This document shows positions 44,462 to 56,774 of a DNA stretch of 64,000 nt, in pieces (the first letter of the stretch is position 1; every line of letters starts with the position of its first letter). Source of the stretch: Liolophura sinensis (taxonomy: Eukaryota > Mollusca > Polyplacophora > Chitonida > Chitonidae). Where the stretch lies: assembly GCF_032854445.1 (NCBI RefSeq), contig NC_088297.1:13319335-13383334 (forward strand). Reading direction: 5' to 3'. Position numbers and translations under genes: made by a program. A model generated the notes under the pieces. It was not told where the DNA came from. It did no database searches and saw nothing but the letters and a program-made list of their open reading frames with translations.

Positions 44462-47400
44462 TTAAATCATTGTTTCATCATAAATTAATGGGAAGTTTTG
44501 TCCTCTTACCTTTCCAGTATGTGTATATGAATGAATTTTCAAATCCACCTTCTGGTTGAAACCCTTTCCACACCACGTGCACGTAAACGGGCGATAGTTA
44601 GCGTGAGTGCGCATGTGCGTGTTGAGATTGGATGCTCTGTTGAAAGCCTTGTTGCACGTGGGACAGACGTACGGTTTGACAGACGTATGCGTCAGGCGAT
44701 GACGTGTCAGGTTGCCAGGTTGGCGAAACGCACGCCCACAAATTTCACATTTAAATGGCTTTGCTCCGGTGTGAATTCTCTGTAAACAAAGAAGAGAAGA
44801 CATTTTATTGTGTACAAACGATGATAGGCTCTAGTAGAAACAAATAAACATCGCTTAAGGTTGTCTGTTTCTGGCTTCGTTATATTCACCACGAAATGAA
44901 AATAAACGATGTAAAATTTTTCAAAATATATAATCACTCACATTTAACCATGAGTCAAAGAAACCCGTGTGACTTTTCAACCTAAGTCAGGTTACGTACA
45001 ATATCGATTGCTCACATTTCACCCCAGTAAAGTTAGCAAACACCAGCGTGTTGAAAAGCTATTGTGGTGTATGGCAGAGTACCCTGCTCATTCCAGTACT
45101 TTACAAAGGTCAGCAGTCACCTTATTATCGAATGCGTTCGGACAGTAGCCTGGGTTTCTCAGGATCTGTTGCATCATTGATTAATTATTTAGCATTATAA
45201 ACAAATATTAAATAAGACTGCACACATTATGCAAATGCCACTATATAACCCTTGTACATGTGTGCATTGCAATGAGGAGTTTATGAACAAGTAACATTTT
45301 CGGTGACCGTTCTTTTTGTGTGTGTGATAAAGTATCAAGCATCACATGGTCGTCATCGATTTGGTGTAACTATCTTTAGCGTTGATTGTATACTTCGGTC
45401 AGTACTGCCTGTCGACTGATTCCTGTTGCGCTTGGGGGTCTTCGTGGCCGAGGTGGTTAGCAAGCCAGCGCGGCACAATGACTCACGAACCCCTCACCAA
45501 AAAATGCGGTCGCGAGTTCAATCCCAGTTCATGCTGGGTTTCTCTCCGGTCGTACGTGGGAAGGTCTGCCATCAGCCTGGTGGATGGTCGTGCGTTTCCT
45601 CCGTGGTCTGCGCGGTGGCCTACCACCTTAATGCTGGCCATTGCCGTATAAGTGAAATATTCTTGAGTACGGTATAAAACACCAATCAAATAAATAACTT
45701 ACAACCTAGCTGGGTACAAGATTACACTAATAAATTTACGTGCCTAGAACAATCCTTGAACGTTTCTGGTGTCAGTAAAAACTGCTGATTGCTTCTCCTT
45801 ACTTCATTTTTAAACATAAACAAGGGTTGTCGTTTTTGTCCAGCATGAAATGATCCACATTTGGCTTTTGCATATGAGCCATACCCACTGTCCTGCAAAG
45901 ATGTCTAAATTGAAATTTTCACTTTTCCATTTATTGGGGACTTTCATACGTCAGTTACTTGTTATGTTTTATATGTACCTTATGGTTTTATATTATATTT
46001 GTATTTTAATTTATCCTTGGGAAATAAAAAAAAAAAAAAATGAGTGTTAAATACTGTTCTCATCGCCATTAGGGTTTGAGTAATGGAATTATATTCCCTG
46101 ATTTTCCAAGTCTCCAATCCGAGGTTTAACAGTTTGGGGACGGTACCAGGCACTTTTTCACAGTTTCACTGTTAATTTGGTTTAAGTACGTTCAATATTC
46201 ATGAAAAGTTGTTTTAAACGTATTCACCACTGACCAGCGATGTGGTCAAACACGCTGTGGTCAGTTACTAAAACAAACACTGAGTATAAATCTTAACCAG
46301 AGCCATCAATATACGACTTTGTGGTTATGTTTTCCTGAGACTGGGAAGATTATCCAGTAATCCACCTTAATCCGTGTATATTATCCCTTAATCGATGTTG
46401 TGTATAGAATTTGTTTAATCCAATCAGATTATTCAATTAATTTCAACTGCATCGACTTCAGATCACTACAGTGGTAGTGAAGGGCCCAAAACGAAACGTA
46501 AGGAATGTAGATGTGCAATATTAGGAAAGCCGTTTGACGCCTTTTAATCCAAGGGAACGACCAAGCAAAGGCCATGCACGTCGTGTGGTTTTTCCTCGCT
46601 ACTGGATTAGCTCGTTCTTCCCAACAATCCCCCCGATTATTCTACATTTTATCCTTGCGGTAAGCCCCTAACACTGCTAATTCAATTAATATATTCTAAT
46701 ACATTATATTATTAAGGGATATAACTTGACGAGATTATCCTGCAAATCTAGTTAGCATTTATGCAATCTATTCGAGGCCATTTTCTGTGGTAATTCGATT
46801 TGTTGATAACAAGGAATTATTCTTATTAAAAACAAATTTATCCTCATCGGATTAGTTTCGTTTCGTTTTTAATATTCAAAGTTGGCGAGGGAACGTTTTC
46901 TCGAGACAGTGTTTTCCCCGGTCGCGAGATTGATATGTCAGTGTCGGAAATTCAGTGTTTACCAGAATCTCTTATCTAGACAACCTCTTACATTATTAAA
47001 GAAATATTTATTTTTGTCCTCATCCTATAAAATCATGGAGCAGCAATTTGCACATTTACTTACCTCCTAAAATATCAACATTATGTGCATATTTTCTCCA
47101 CTAATCTGATCACCGGTATTCCACCAGTAAAGCCGTTGTGCCACAGTAGATTATTTTTTTTTCATATGGATAACTAGTCTTACGAGGAAAACGTATATTT
47201 TTCAAAGAAATGAAATTCCGTACAAGTATGTGATTTTTTTTTCAACCACAAAGCGTGTTAACGTCATAACCAATAAATCTCTTCTTCCTTTTTTTTTAAT
47301 ATCGACATTAGTTATTGCACGTTTATACAGCAGACCTTGCAATACGGTACGTTTGTTTTGTTTATATTTGGCGCTAACATTTCACAAATATTTAGCGAAA

Positions 47401-50179
47401 CCTTTTGCTGATTTGTTTTACTAAAAAACGCTAGATGTTTTGCATATAGCAAGTTTCCTTTGTAAATGTGATGATCTTTACCAAAGCAAATTTGTACTTT
47501 GCCTTTTTACCCATTCATATACCAGTAATGCTGGTCTAGGTAAAATAAAGAACCTGTCACTTGTGAATTGCATGCAAGACTTACCTTGTGAGTCACCAGT
47601 GTATTGGATCTGGAGAAGGCTTTCCCACACACGTCACATTTGTACTTCTTCACCGGCAAACTCTTCCCTGTTTCCGGATGCTGGAATCGAAATCCGGACA
47701 TTGGCACGTACGGGCTGTGACGTAGCAAAGGGTAGGCTCCTGGGATAGGATAAGAGTGATGGTGCCCAGCGGGGGAGGAAGAGAATTGAGGAAGCGGTGG
47801 CAAGAATGACTGACCCAAATTTGGAGACGTTTTCAAAAATTGTGGAGACCGTACAAAATGTCCGCTCAAAATCGGGCTCCCCTCAGCAGTGGACATCCTG
47901 TTGACGTCACTGTTAATGGACTGTGGTGACTTCATCGCCGATCGTTCATCGTCAGACTCAGACCTATCAGAGTTGCGGGAGTCACTCGACTCTGACTTTT
48001 TCTGCGACGAATTCATCTCATCCAAGTTTTCATCCATTGCGTATGACGACTCGGTTTCTCCCGAATTTGTGTCCCAGTAAAAATTGAAAACATTTTTCTC
48101 CGTCGTCGAAAGATTTCTGGATTTCCCTAGTTGACCCTTTGCCGCAGCGCAGTGTAAAAGTTTCACCAGGTTGTTAAAATAGTTGGCGAAAGGGATTCTA
48201 GTGTCCGAGTGGAGAAATACCGATGGGTCGTTGTCGAGGACGCGTGGTGATCTGTACTCGGACGATGTTGAAGATACAGGCTCCACAGATCCACCTGTGG
48301 TCTGGGCAAAGTAAGGTGTCGACAGATGTTCGGGGAAATTCCCACCGGTCTGAGGAGGGTAGTGGAGCTTTCTGGAGTAAACCTTTCCTCTGAAGTCAGA
48401 ATCGTTTGGCGGAGAGATCGGAATGAAGGATGTCATGGAACTGTCACTGACGGAATTAGCATTTGATTGGTTATCGTTGGGTGTCGTCTGCGTTCGGTAA
48501 ATTCTTTGAAATGCGGAATTGCTTGAAGATGAAACTCCGGAAAATTCATTGTAAGGCATGGAAATGGAGTCGCTCTTTGATGACTCCCTTCCAAAGTTAC
48601 CGGTCTCGCACGTCCCGCTCGTGTCTGGTGTGACGTCATCAGTGCCCCAGCTTGGACTGGGACTCTGGGAATAGGGCATCTCTGGAATCAGATGCATTTG
48701 ATTAATAAAACACCCGCATGGTCAACTCTACCAAAAAAAAGGTAAATAATAAAGAAGCGTTGGTTTAAAAAAAACATGCAATTAAACATGTATACCATGA
48801 GCGCTGAAAAAGATTTTGTTTTATAAATATTTCGCATTGAAAAGATACGTTCACATTATTAAGAAACAGGTAGATATTTGACGGAAACAAATAAAATTTA
48901 TGACCTTCTGATAGTTTGTCCTTTTTAATGCCACTAAAATCTGCACTTTACATTTGATTTCACAATTCTTTTACAATACTGTCTACATCTTTTGCTATCA
49001 TTTAGAATCCGGTATAGTAAAGGAAATTGATAATTTTATTGTCATCATGTCGTGTCCAACTAAATAGTCTTATGCACGTGTCACCTAATTTGCATAAGAC
49101 TACAAGTCATTAATTTCTCGTGTGTCAAATGATTCATTTAACATGTAAAGGGTGTGGTATAAACTTGATTGGCCCTGGGGTGGTTAAACGTTATGAACAC
49201 GTATGGCTCTTATAGAAAAACACACTTATGGTTTGCAAGAATTATTTCAGCCACATACGGCAAACGATATTTTCAGAATTGCCTTCTGAAATCCCGTGTA
49301 TTCCTTACATTTGTGAACCATGCATTAAATCAAAGAAAGCAGTTCTAGCTTGTTTTAAAAAAGAGAAATAAGAAAATATAACAACCTCTACATTAGTTAG
49401 TACAATTTATATTGTGTAATGTATGTGGGAAGGTCTGCCGTCGTATAAGTGAAATATTCTTAAGTGAGGCGTAAAATCAAAATATATTGTGTATTCATAT
49501 AAGGATTATTTATTTCTAAAGGTATCTGATACTGGCGAAAAGGCATTGCTTTTTTATTCATTTAAAAGCCTATTCCAATACATTTTATGTATATATGTGC
49601 AAGCAAAAACACATGGTAGTAATGGAATAAAGGAACAGAATATTATTGGAAAATTTTTTCCAGTTGAAATATAAAAATATACATATACTATAAAATATTG
49701 GTATAAAATCTACTGAACATTTCTTCCATAAAACTTGCCTTGATATACCTTCCAAGTTATATATAAGTAACACATTTTCTTAAAATTCTGTGGCGGCAGT
49801 CGTGCATGATATTGCATGGTACTTAAATAATATATTTAAAAAATCATAATTATTAAATGATTACGACTTATCTCCAGTTTGCCATTGTTGCAGCCATATT
49901 GTTATAATTTACCTCATAACGGTCATATATATACAAATGAACTATCACATAAAGCCTAAAAATTGATACTGGTGAACTTAATGTAAAAGATGTACAAAAT
50001 AATGTCAGTTATCATTCCGATAACAAATAATATTAATGCAAAATGAAATGTTAGGAACAATTATTACCATAATCATACTGATATGTTTATAAAAACATAT
50101 CTAAATAAACAGAGCACTTACCTGAATCGGAATCTGAAATGTCCGAAGTTTTGTCGAAATTGAGAAATGGTCTTGGCAT
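44462..50179 (-). CDS. C2H2 zinc-finger transcription factor, SNAG-like N-terminus, Fez/Gfi-like fingers
   Basis: Exons are 50179-50122, 48681-47585 and 44779-44462. Junctions are CAG|GTAAGT, ATTCCAG|A, AAG|GTAAGT and TTTACAG|A, with phases 1 and 0. The protein starts MPRPFL, fitting the MPRxFL core of SNAG peptides (Gfi1, Snail, Insm, Scratch) that recruit LSD1/CoREST repressors. Positions 7-10 (NFDK) depart from the usual VKK. Residues 20-360 are low-complexity and rich in Ser/Thr/Pro. Four C2H2 fingers follow (about 366-473), linked by HTGAKPF, HTSVKPY and HANYRPF. The last two (KAFNRASNLNTHMRTH, CGKGFNQKVDLKIH) resemble Fezf fingers 4-5 and Gfi finger 4. A strong donor (AAAG|GTAAGA) at 44510/44509 lies right after the fourth HTGK. 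The 490-aa reading to stop 44462 may therefore be intron read-through, with more fingers in an unseen exon. Likely a nuclear transcriptional repressor. Confidence 0.88.
45435..45698 (+). repeat. Main-family SINE, full length, in zinc-finger gene intron 2
   Basis: Head GGTCTTCGTGGCCGAGGTGG, B box GCGAGTTCAATCCCAGTTC, body, core AAGTGAAATATTCTTGAGTA and AAATAAATAA tail. Antisense to the host gene. Confidence 0.95.
49422..49483 (+). repeat. Main-family SINE remnant with internal deletion
   Basis: TGTGGGAAGGTCTGCC joins directly to GTCGTATAAGTGAAATATTC. Lies in intron 1 of the zinc-finger gene. Confidence 0.75.
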
Positions 50180-50285
50180 CTTGAGATTCTTTCAAAGATT
50201 GTGGTAACAATGTTTTCCTCGAAGTTTTTGTGGATCCCTCAAAGTCTGTCTAAAGCTGTTTGCTACTGTTAAGCTACTGTTAAGC

Positions 50286-50295
50286 CTTATATAAA
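50286..50295 (-). promoter_or_regulatory. TATA box of the zinc-finger gene
   Basis: Minus strand reads CTTTATATAAGG about 107 bp upstream of the start codon, a canonical TATA placement allowing a short 5' UTR of about 75-80 nt. Confidence 0.6.
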
Positions 50296-50466
50296 GTTGT
50301 GATTGAGCACATCGACACCGTTCCTTCGACATTCCCAAGGAATCTCTGAATGCCAATACCATTTTTACGTCAGGTATATATACCGACTTGGCCAATCAAC
50401 GCTCAGTTTTAATGCGTCGCCGGGCGCATTGTCTGAAGCGCCGGTCACTTGACGAAGGTGTGATAT

Positions 50467-50474
50467 GATTGGCT
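50467..50474 (-). promoter_or_regulatory. CCAAT box upstream of the zinc-finger gene
   Basis: Minus strand AGCCAATC about 175 bp upstream of the TATA box. Motif match only. Confidence 0.35.
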
Positions 50475-50559
50475 GGCCCCCGTCCCCGTCTGGCCCGGCA
50501 AAGACCATATGTTCAGGAATGCCTGTATGCGGAAATACGGGTGTCGGCAAACTTCAAAG

Positions 50560-52430
50560 ACACACAGGTGAAGAGAACAATTGTTAATCAGGTAAGGTTG
50601 GTTATTTGTTCTGGTTAATCGACGCAAACAGAGAGACCATAAAGACAAATATTAAACTTTTGCCCCCGCCCGTTCCCCATGGCTAACACCAGCATCGCCC
50701 ATGCCTGAGACAATGGATTATAACACGTGAGCAGCAAAATAAGATGACTGCATGGTCTATTAGGTCAAACATAGATGCATATAAACTATATAAAAAAAAA
50801 TAAATAAACTGCACATCTTAATTTAGAAATTTTCTTCAGAAACTTTTGCAGTGCATGGACAGGATCAATTTTTAACTGGAAGCCAGTTCACTTTCTGAAA
50901 ATAAATGGCAGTCTGGCAATTTAACAAAATGAAATAAGTCAAGATTAAGTAAGATTTTGTTCCAAAAATTGTGTGGAGCCTTTTATTTCAGAAAGAAGAT
51001 ATTATATGTAATATTTTAAAAGTTAAATATTTTATTAACACGAATTTTTATTCATTTAATTTATTAAATTGAAACATTCACATGCTTTCCATAAAATATG
51101 TAAATGAAATCGACAGTTTAAACAGTATATATGTATTCGTAAGATATCAGCAAATCCATAGAGAAAAATATATCAACATATTAAATCTTTTTGTGTTTCT
51201 ATTTGTATTGTGGGTGAACATTATATAGATTAATGTGTGAGGGTTGGCCTGAGTTTTGCTGAGGTGGGGTGCGGTGGGGGAAAGGGGGTGATGCAATGAA
51301 ATAAGGAAACGGGGTGGGGGGGGGGAATAATCGCTTATAGATGGAAGTCAACGACGATCTGCCACCGAAATGATGTGAGCTGTGGTCATAAAATTGTGCA
51401 AATTACCAATTAATACATGGAGCGAGATGGATCGTATTCGATCATGTTACTTCGTTGTTGTGGTCCTCTTTGCGATGAGATATGTACATATATGGTCTTT
51501 CAATGTTAGTAATGTAGTCAACGATTCGTACTATTTCATGATGCCCAGAAAAGTGTATATCCCCAGTAACAATAGCACTTTTATTTCATCATATATACAA
51601 ATTTATTAAACAAGCAAGCACTAACCAATGGGGACCTGTCAAACGCCAGGCAGCAGGACATTGGCGTCATTTTATTAACGTCACGTGTTCCTTTCCAGCT
51701 CATCATGATGACGTGGCATTAAAGACATTACGACTTTAAAACAGAAACTGATACATTGTAACGGTGTAGATGTTAGGCTACAATCCATTTTTGACGTAAC
51801 AATGGCTCAAAGTCCTGCTCCACACTAGCGCCACCTCACGGGATTATAAAATATGCCGCCTTCCCATTATTCAAGTAAAAGTTTAATTACACTGAACAGG
51901 TATAATGAACCCAGAACATTATTTTCAGTTCCTAATGAAATGAAATTAAGCAATAAAAAAAAACTATACTAACAATCACTACCGGAACTATACATGTAAC
52001 ATATAAAGTCCATTATATTTCCCTGCGATACGCACTTTTACCTCCTGCTGGTTAACGCGGGACAGATTCCACAAATCCAGGTATGAATTAAGTCAAAACT
52101 TTGAAATGTGATTTTAGATCTTAATTTTGAGCCCTGTAAATTAAAATGTTGGCCACCTCATCAATGTTATCATAAGGCAAACGAGTCAAAATTTCAACTT
52201 CCATTATCGAAAACGAAACAACGTTTTAAATTTTGACTTAAGTCAGAGATGTCTTTGAGAGATCGACTCCTGGTAAGGTTTTCCTGAGCAAAATGTCTAA
52301 TTTCTGAACATATGAACTATGGTTATTTCCTAACTACGTTTTAGCGGGATAATTTCAATTTACATGCGCATGTGCAAATGTTCGAATTGACAACACTGCC
52401 CTCAGATGGTAAACTATGGTTGAATTTAGC
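50560..52430. other. Intergenic stretch, no gene seen
   Basis: Apart from a G-rich block at 51259-51325 nothing is recognised. Confidence 0.5.
51259..51325 (+). other. G-run cluster (potential G-quadruplex)
   Basis: Runs GGGG, GGGGG, GGGGG, GGGG and a run of ten or more G within 67 bp on the plus strand. It satisfies the usual four-run criterion. Structure not tested. Confidence 0.6.
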
Positions 52431-52447
52431 ATGCCTGCTGTGTCCGT

Positions 52448-52608
52448 TGCTCGTCTCTATGAATTGTTTGCCGATGTATATCGATGTGGAATTCTTCATA
52501 GATATACCATATTTTTATTGTTTTATTTCTGTTTTTATGCTCGTCTATGTTATGAATTGTTTCCAGATGTATATGGATGTGATATTTTACACATACAATA
52601 TTTTTAAG
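52448..52608. repeat. Tandem duplication, about 91-bp period
   Basis: TGCTCGTCTCTATGAATTGT...GATGTATATCGATGTG at 52448 recurs as TGCTCGTCTATGTTATGAAT...GATGTATATGGATGTG at about 52539. The small frames here are read through the duplication. Confidence 0.7.
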
Positions 52609-53194
52609 GCCAGATCACAGACGTGTTAACTCCGTACTTTGCACAGGTAATTGGTAAATCTGTTGCAACTCCACAGGCTCACCTGTATCACCGTAATTAA
52701 CGTGGTGTTAATTCGTTAAGCTGGTAATTAGACTGGTTTAATCGACGGTGAAATCTACTCAAAACTGACGCGTCGTAGTTCGGCTATATACGGAACAAGA
52801 TAAAGTCGAAGACGCATTCTTATATTGAAAAAGTTCACACCAAACTCACCTGTTAGGCATATTGATAAAAACACCGCTCTTTCCAGGTAAAATAACCGTA
52901 ATAAGCTAGTTCGCTGAATCTACGGTGCCATAATGAAGAAAAACATGCAACGTATTTGAATGGGAATTTTAAATATTCTTCCGTTTCTTTATGCGGGTTG
53001 CGTTTTCATTGTTCAAAATCGCTGAAAAGAAAATTATGAAAGTCTTAATTTGATTCAACCGAGAATCAGTTGTATTCACTGTCGCGACTCAGTTTTCAGT
53101 TATTAAAATACTTTATTGTGAAATGGAAACCATGGTATGAAGTTTGCTTTAAATATGTGTCTTTCTTTATTGGGTCCTTCAATTGTTCTTTCAG

Positions 53195-53330
53195 AATTTA
53201 GAACCCCAAAACTGGCGCTAAAAATCTGCGCGGTAACTGCCAGATAACTCATAACATCCAATGGCTGACTATTTTGGCGCGTCATATTTTGTCGCGTCGC
53301 CATGGTACGGCAAAATGGATAAACTTTTGA
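53195..53330. promoter_or_regulatory. CpG-richer block with E2F-like sites
   Basis: TTTTGGCGCG, CTGGCGCTAAAA and TTTTGTCGCG lie within about 80 bp in an otherwise AT-rich area. E2F sites read TTTSGCGC. It may be a promoter, but no gene was found on either side. Confidence 0.25.
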
Positions 53331-53997
53331 ACAACATAAGCTAAGTCTGCATTCTGCTAACAAGCTATCTTGCCGTTGCTCACGCGACACAACGATTGAA
53401 TAATTTATTGACCTATTGATTACAATCGATTCAGGAACTCGTAATCATATTATCACTTTAAATTATTGCATTGTTGTCTAATCAGATACTGCGACATGAC
53501 GATGGGTTTGGAACCAAAACACAGATGCAACACTCACACAGATTGGCCCATTGTTCTCCAGGCGAGTGCGTTGATTAGTTAACAAAGCCTGATCTGAGCA
53601 GTGTAAATTAACTTGTCTGTTTTAAAGACTATGATAAACAGATGATATAGTCTGTTGGGAATGTTTGTACAGTTGACGCTTAAATAGAGAGACCGCATTG
53701 CAGCAGTGCTACTAAGCTATAATCGCTCCCATATGTCGGACGTGCTGTTATTCTATAAGATTGATACTGTTAAAGTGCCCAGCATGCAAAGGCGACAGGC
53801 TGGTGGATGATGTTATCTTTTTACAATGTAGCGATATAGTATTTTTTTTGTTACAATGATGTACCCAATATATAGAAAGGAAAGGTACCTAGATTGACTC
53901 AGCCTTTACCTCAGCTTGACATTATTTTTGGATATCCTTCGATTAGTGAGAAAAAGTTCTTTCTGCAGTGGCGTTGTACATTATATTTTTAGGATTC

Positions 53998-54062
53998 GTT
54001 TTAAAACGTCCGAAATATAACGTTTTAAAACGTCCTAAATATAACGATTTAAAACGTCCATT
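53998..54062. repeat. 24-bp tandem repeat, 2.7 copies
   Basis: GTTTTAAAACGTCCGAAATA plus TAAC, repeated with single substitutions. In frame on the minus strand it would give an 8-residue repeat (GRFKTLYF), but no gene context supports translation. Confidence 0.75.
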
Positions 54063-54549
54063 TTTCTTTATATTGGGGATTAAAAACAGGCAACCAAGTA
54101 AATCCAAAGTAAATGCCGCTCTTTTGTGGTGTACATAATTTTTGTTTTTTTTTAACATGGTGATAAGCTAAAATGACTAATCGCAAGATTTTTTTTTTGA
54201 TTTTTTTTTAAGGTATATCTCTTCTTGATTCCATCAGAAAAGATCACCTGTACAGGTGTTTGGGATTTGTAACACAAGGCAAAATTTTCGAGTTTGATCA
54301 CAAAATTGAGGTCAAAATTTAGAAAATATTGAATGACTACAATGTAGTTGACCTTGGGTTGTCATGGTACAAATAATAATGCAATGACACGCAGCATAAA
54401 AAAATACTATTTTAAATTATAAACATTTTATTCAGACTTAGGCAAATATTCACAACAATGTGCTCATGGCGGAACAGTATACATTTTAAATAGCAGCGAT
54501 TAATCTAGCATATAGAAGTGAGGATTGACTGTTGTACAACAACTTAAAT

Positions 54550-54724
54550 TTATTTATTTATTTATTTGAATGGTGTTTTACCCCGTACTCAAGAATATTT
54601 CACTTATACGACGGCGGCCAGCGTTATTGTGGGAGGAAACCGGGCAGAGCCCGGGGGAAACCCACGACCATCTGCAGGTTGTTGCCAGACCGTCCCACTT
54701 ACGGCCGGAGAGGAAGCCAGCATG
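54550..54724 (-). repeat. Main-family SINE, 5' truncated, perfect 14-bp target-site duplication
   Basis: Contains tail, core and body up to GGCTTCCTCTCCGGCCG on the minus strand, but no tRNA head. It is bounded by ACAACAACTTAAAT at 54536-54549 and at 54725-54738, identical copies. This is what target-primed insertion of an incompletely copied RNA leaves. It is among the youngest copies in the window. Confidence 0.96.
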
Positions 54725-55113
54725 ACAACAACTTAAATGACATCTACATATTAATTAAAGCTATTATAAGTTAAGAAAAGGGTGCAAAAAGAAATTGTGC
54801 ACCTTTCACTTCATCCCGTTTTTAGTACCATTGAAAGATAAATATACTTTGCAAGGTTATTTCGAACCTGTTTGGAAAGAAAAGTTGATCAACACTTTTG
54901 AACATATAGCAGGTCTATCATGGATAATGTCAGTCCTTGCAATTACCTATCTGAGACAAACGCTATACCGTTTGCGAGAATTAAATTATACATGCTGAAA
55001 CTTTTGGAAAATTTTTTAATTAAATGTTTAAGCCATGTCACTTTATGCATAATAAAACTTTCTTGCACCGGGCATTGTTTGTAAGAAATCTTAGAAAATA
55101 AATTCTAATAAAT

Positions 55114-55131
55114 CCCCCCCCCCCCCTCCCC
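55114..55131. repeat. Poly-C tract
   Basis: About 13 C, then TCCCC, directly before a SINE fragment. Confidence 0.9.
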
Positions 55132-55238
55132 ATTCCCTTCCTGGCTCTACCCCGTTTCCTCCGGCATCCCGCCATCGTATAAGTGAAATACTCGTAATTG
55201 AGTGAGGCTTAAAACAACGATGAAATAAATAAATAGAA
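55132..55238 (+). repeat. Main-family SINE, 3' part
   Basis: CCCCGTTTCCTCCGGCATCC, CGTATAAGTGAAATACTCGT and GATGAAATAAATAAATAG. Confidence 0.8.
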
Positions 55239-55245
55239 AAACAGT

Positions 55246-55269
55246 TCTCTCTCTCTCTCTCTCTCTCTT
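55246..55269. repeat. (CT)n microsatellite
   Basis: About eleven CT units. Confidence 0.9.
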
Positions 55270-55635
55270 TTAACTCAAACACATTTACTACACTGACTCG
55301 CGTGATCACGCTGTGTCGGTGAGATCAAAGGTCGACAGGCTTGATGTACTTTAAGCTACTTATCTCCTCTTAGGTAATATATATGTTATACACCCCTTAG
55401 TCGAAATGTCTAAGACACTTCATCTCATAGTCCTTGACTTATGACACCTTGGATTTTATTTTTGCCACACAATGAACATATTAAAAAAAAGTTAATACAG
55501 TTTTAATTTATTTCGTATCACACGTTTCTGTTCTTTAATACGAAACCAAGTTGAACAGACGTATTCGACATTTATACCATTGTACTGTATTTTTTATTGG
55601 CGGTAGTTATTAATGAGGCAGGCACGTACACACAA

Positions 55636-55735
55636 ATATATTTATTTTCTTTATTTGATTGGTGTTTTACGCCGTACTCAAGAATATTCCCCCCCCCCTC
55701 CCCCTCCCCCCCCCCCTCCCCCCACACACACACAA
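55636..55735 (-). repeat. Main-family SINE tail fused to a C-rich tract
   Basis: TTTATTTGATTGGTGTTTTA and CGCCGTACTCAAGAATATT, then the SINE breaks off into about 45 bp of C with scattered T, followed by (CA)n. Confidence 0.85.
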
Positions 55736-55828
55736 ATGTAACATTGCTCGCCTATAACATGGGTCCATATATGGCGGACTATATATTTACTATATGCAAA
55801 TTGTGCTTGTCTGTTATATATCATTGTA

Positions 55829-55932
55829 AGCGGTCCCTGGCCGAGTGGTTAGCGTGCTAGTGCAGAACGACCCAGGAGCCTTTCACGTACGCGATCTCTG
55901 TGCGTTTAAGTCCAGCTCCTACTGGCTTCCTG
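55829..55932 (+). repeat. Main-family SINE head only
   Basis: CCTGGCCGAGTGGTTAGCGT (A box), ACCCAGGAGCCTTTCAC and GCGTTTAAGTCCAGCTCC (B box). It stops at CTGGCTTCCTG, where a second SINE starts. Confidence 0.85.
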
Positions 55933-56125
55933 TGGCCTCCGTGGCCCAGTTGGATAGCACGCCAGCGCGGCGCAATGATCCAGGAGTTTCTCACCAATGC
56001 GGTCACTGTGAGTTCAAGTCCAGCTCATTCTGGCTTCCTATTTGGTCGTAAATGGCAAATGGTGGTGGGATTTCCTTCCACCATAATGCTGGCCGCCGTA
56101 GTATAAGTGAAATAATTAATAATAA
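55933..56125 (+). repeat. Main-family SINE, abutting the preceding head
   Basis: Head TGGCCTCCGTGGCCCAGTTG, B box GTGAGTTCAAGTCCAGCTC, a shortened body, and core GTATAAGTGAAATAATTAAT. The two heads stand in direct tandem with no spacer. Confidence 0.88.
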
Positions 56126-56774
56126 TGTTTTTGGCAAAATTCTGCTCGTAAAGCGAAACAAATATTTTGGTCTATAACATGTCCCTCTAAGCCGTCGTCG
56201 TGGCTATTTGTCAGTTTTCATATTTCCGTCTCTTTTCTAGGTGTAAGTTCTTTGCTATATATTGTCATTTATGTCACATGTATATGGAAAGCATGCACAA
56301 ACTTTTGTCACAGTGGTTTAAAATCAAATGTGGCCGTTAATATCCCAGACGACATCACAAAATGAGGTTCGTTATAGACAATACAGCTAATCTGCTCCGG
56401 CGTTGTTTACACGCTCGGAAACCACATGGCTTGTCTCTCGACTGATTTGATTGGACAACAATAGTCTCGATTAAAGGCCTGTTGAAAGTATGACAAGTAT
56501 CTGTTTATGATTCCGTGTTAATGCACTAATCTCATTTGCAGCCAAATGTCGGGAAAATGTTATAGCTTTGCTCCATGGTCAGTCTCGTGGGAGATCTACC
56601 TGTGTAAGTGATTATGTTTACGTGTAATTAACCTGTTTGTCAGGTGCTACCGTCCACCTGAGAGTCCCATATGTACACCTGAAAGACGCTTTAATCTCTG
56701 GTCCTACGTCACGGATCATAGACTCATTCACTTATGGCCGAATTACATAAAGATAAAGGTGTTCATCTAATCTG
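56126..56774. other. Intergenic stretch, no gene seen
   Basis: No coding frame or repeat recognised. Confidence 0.5.
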
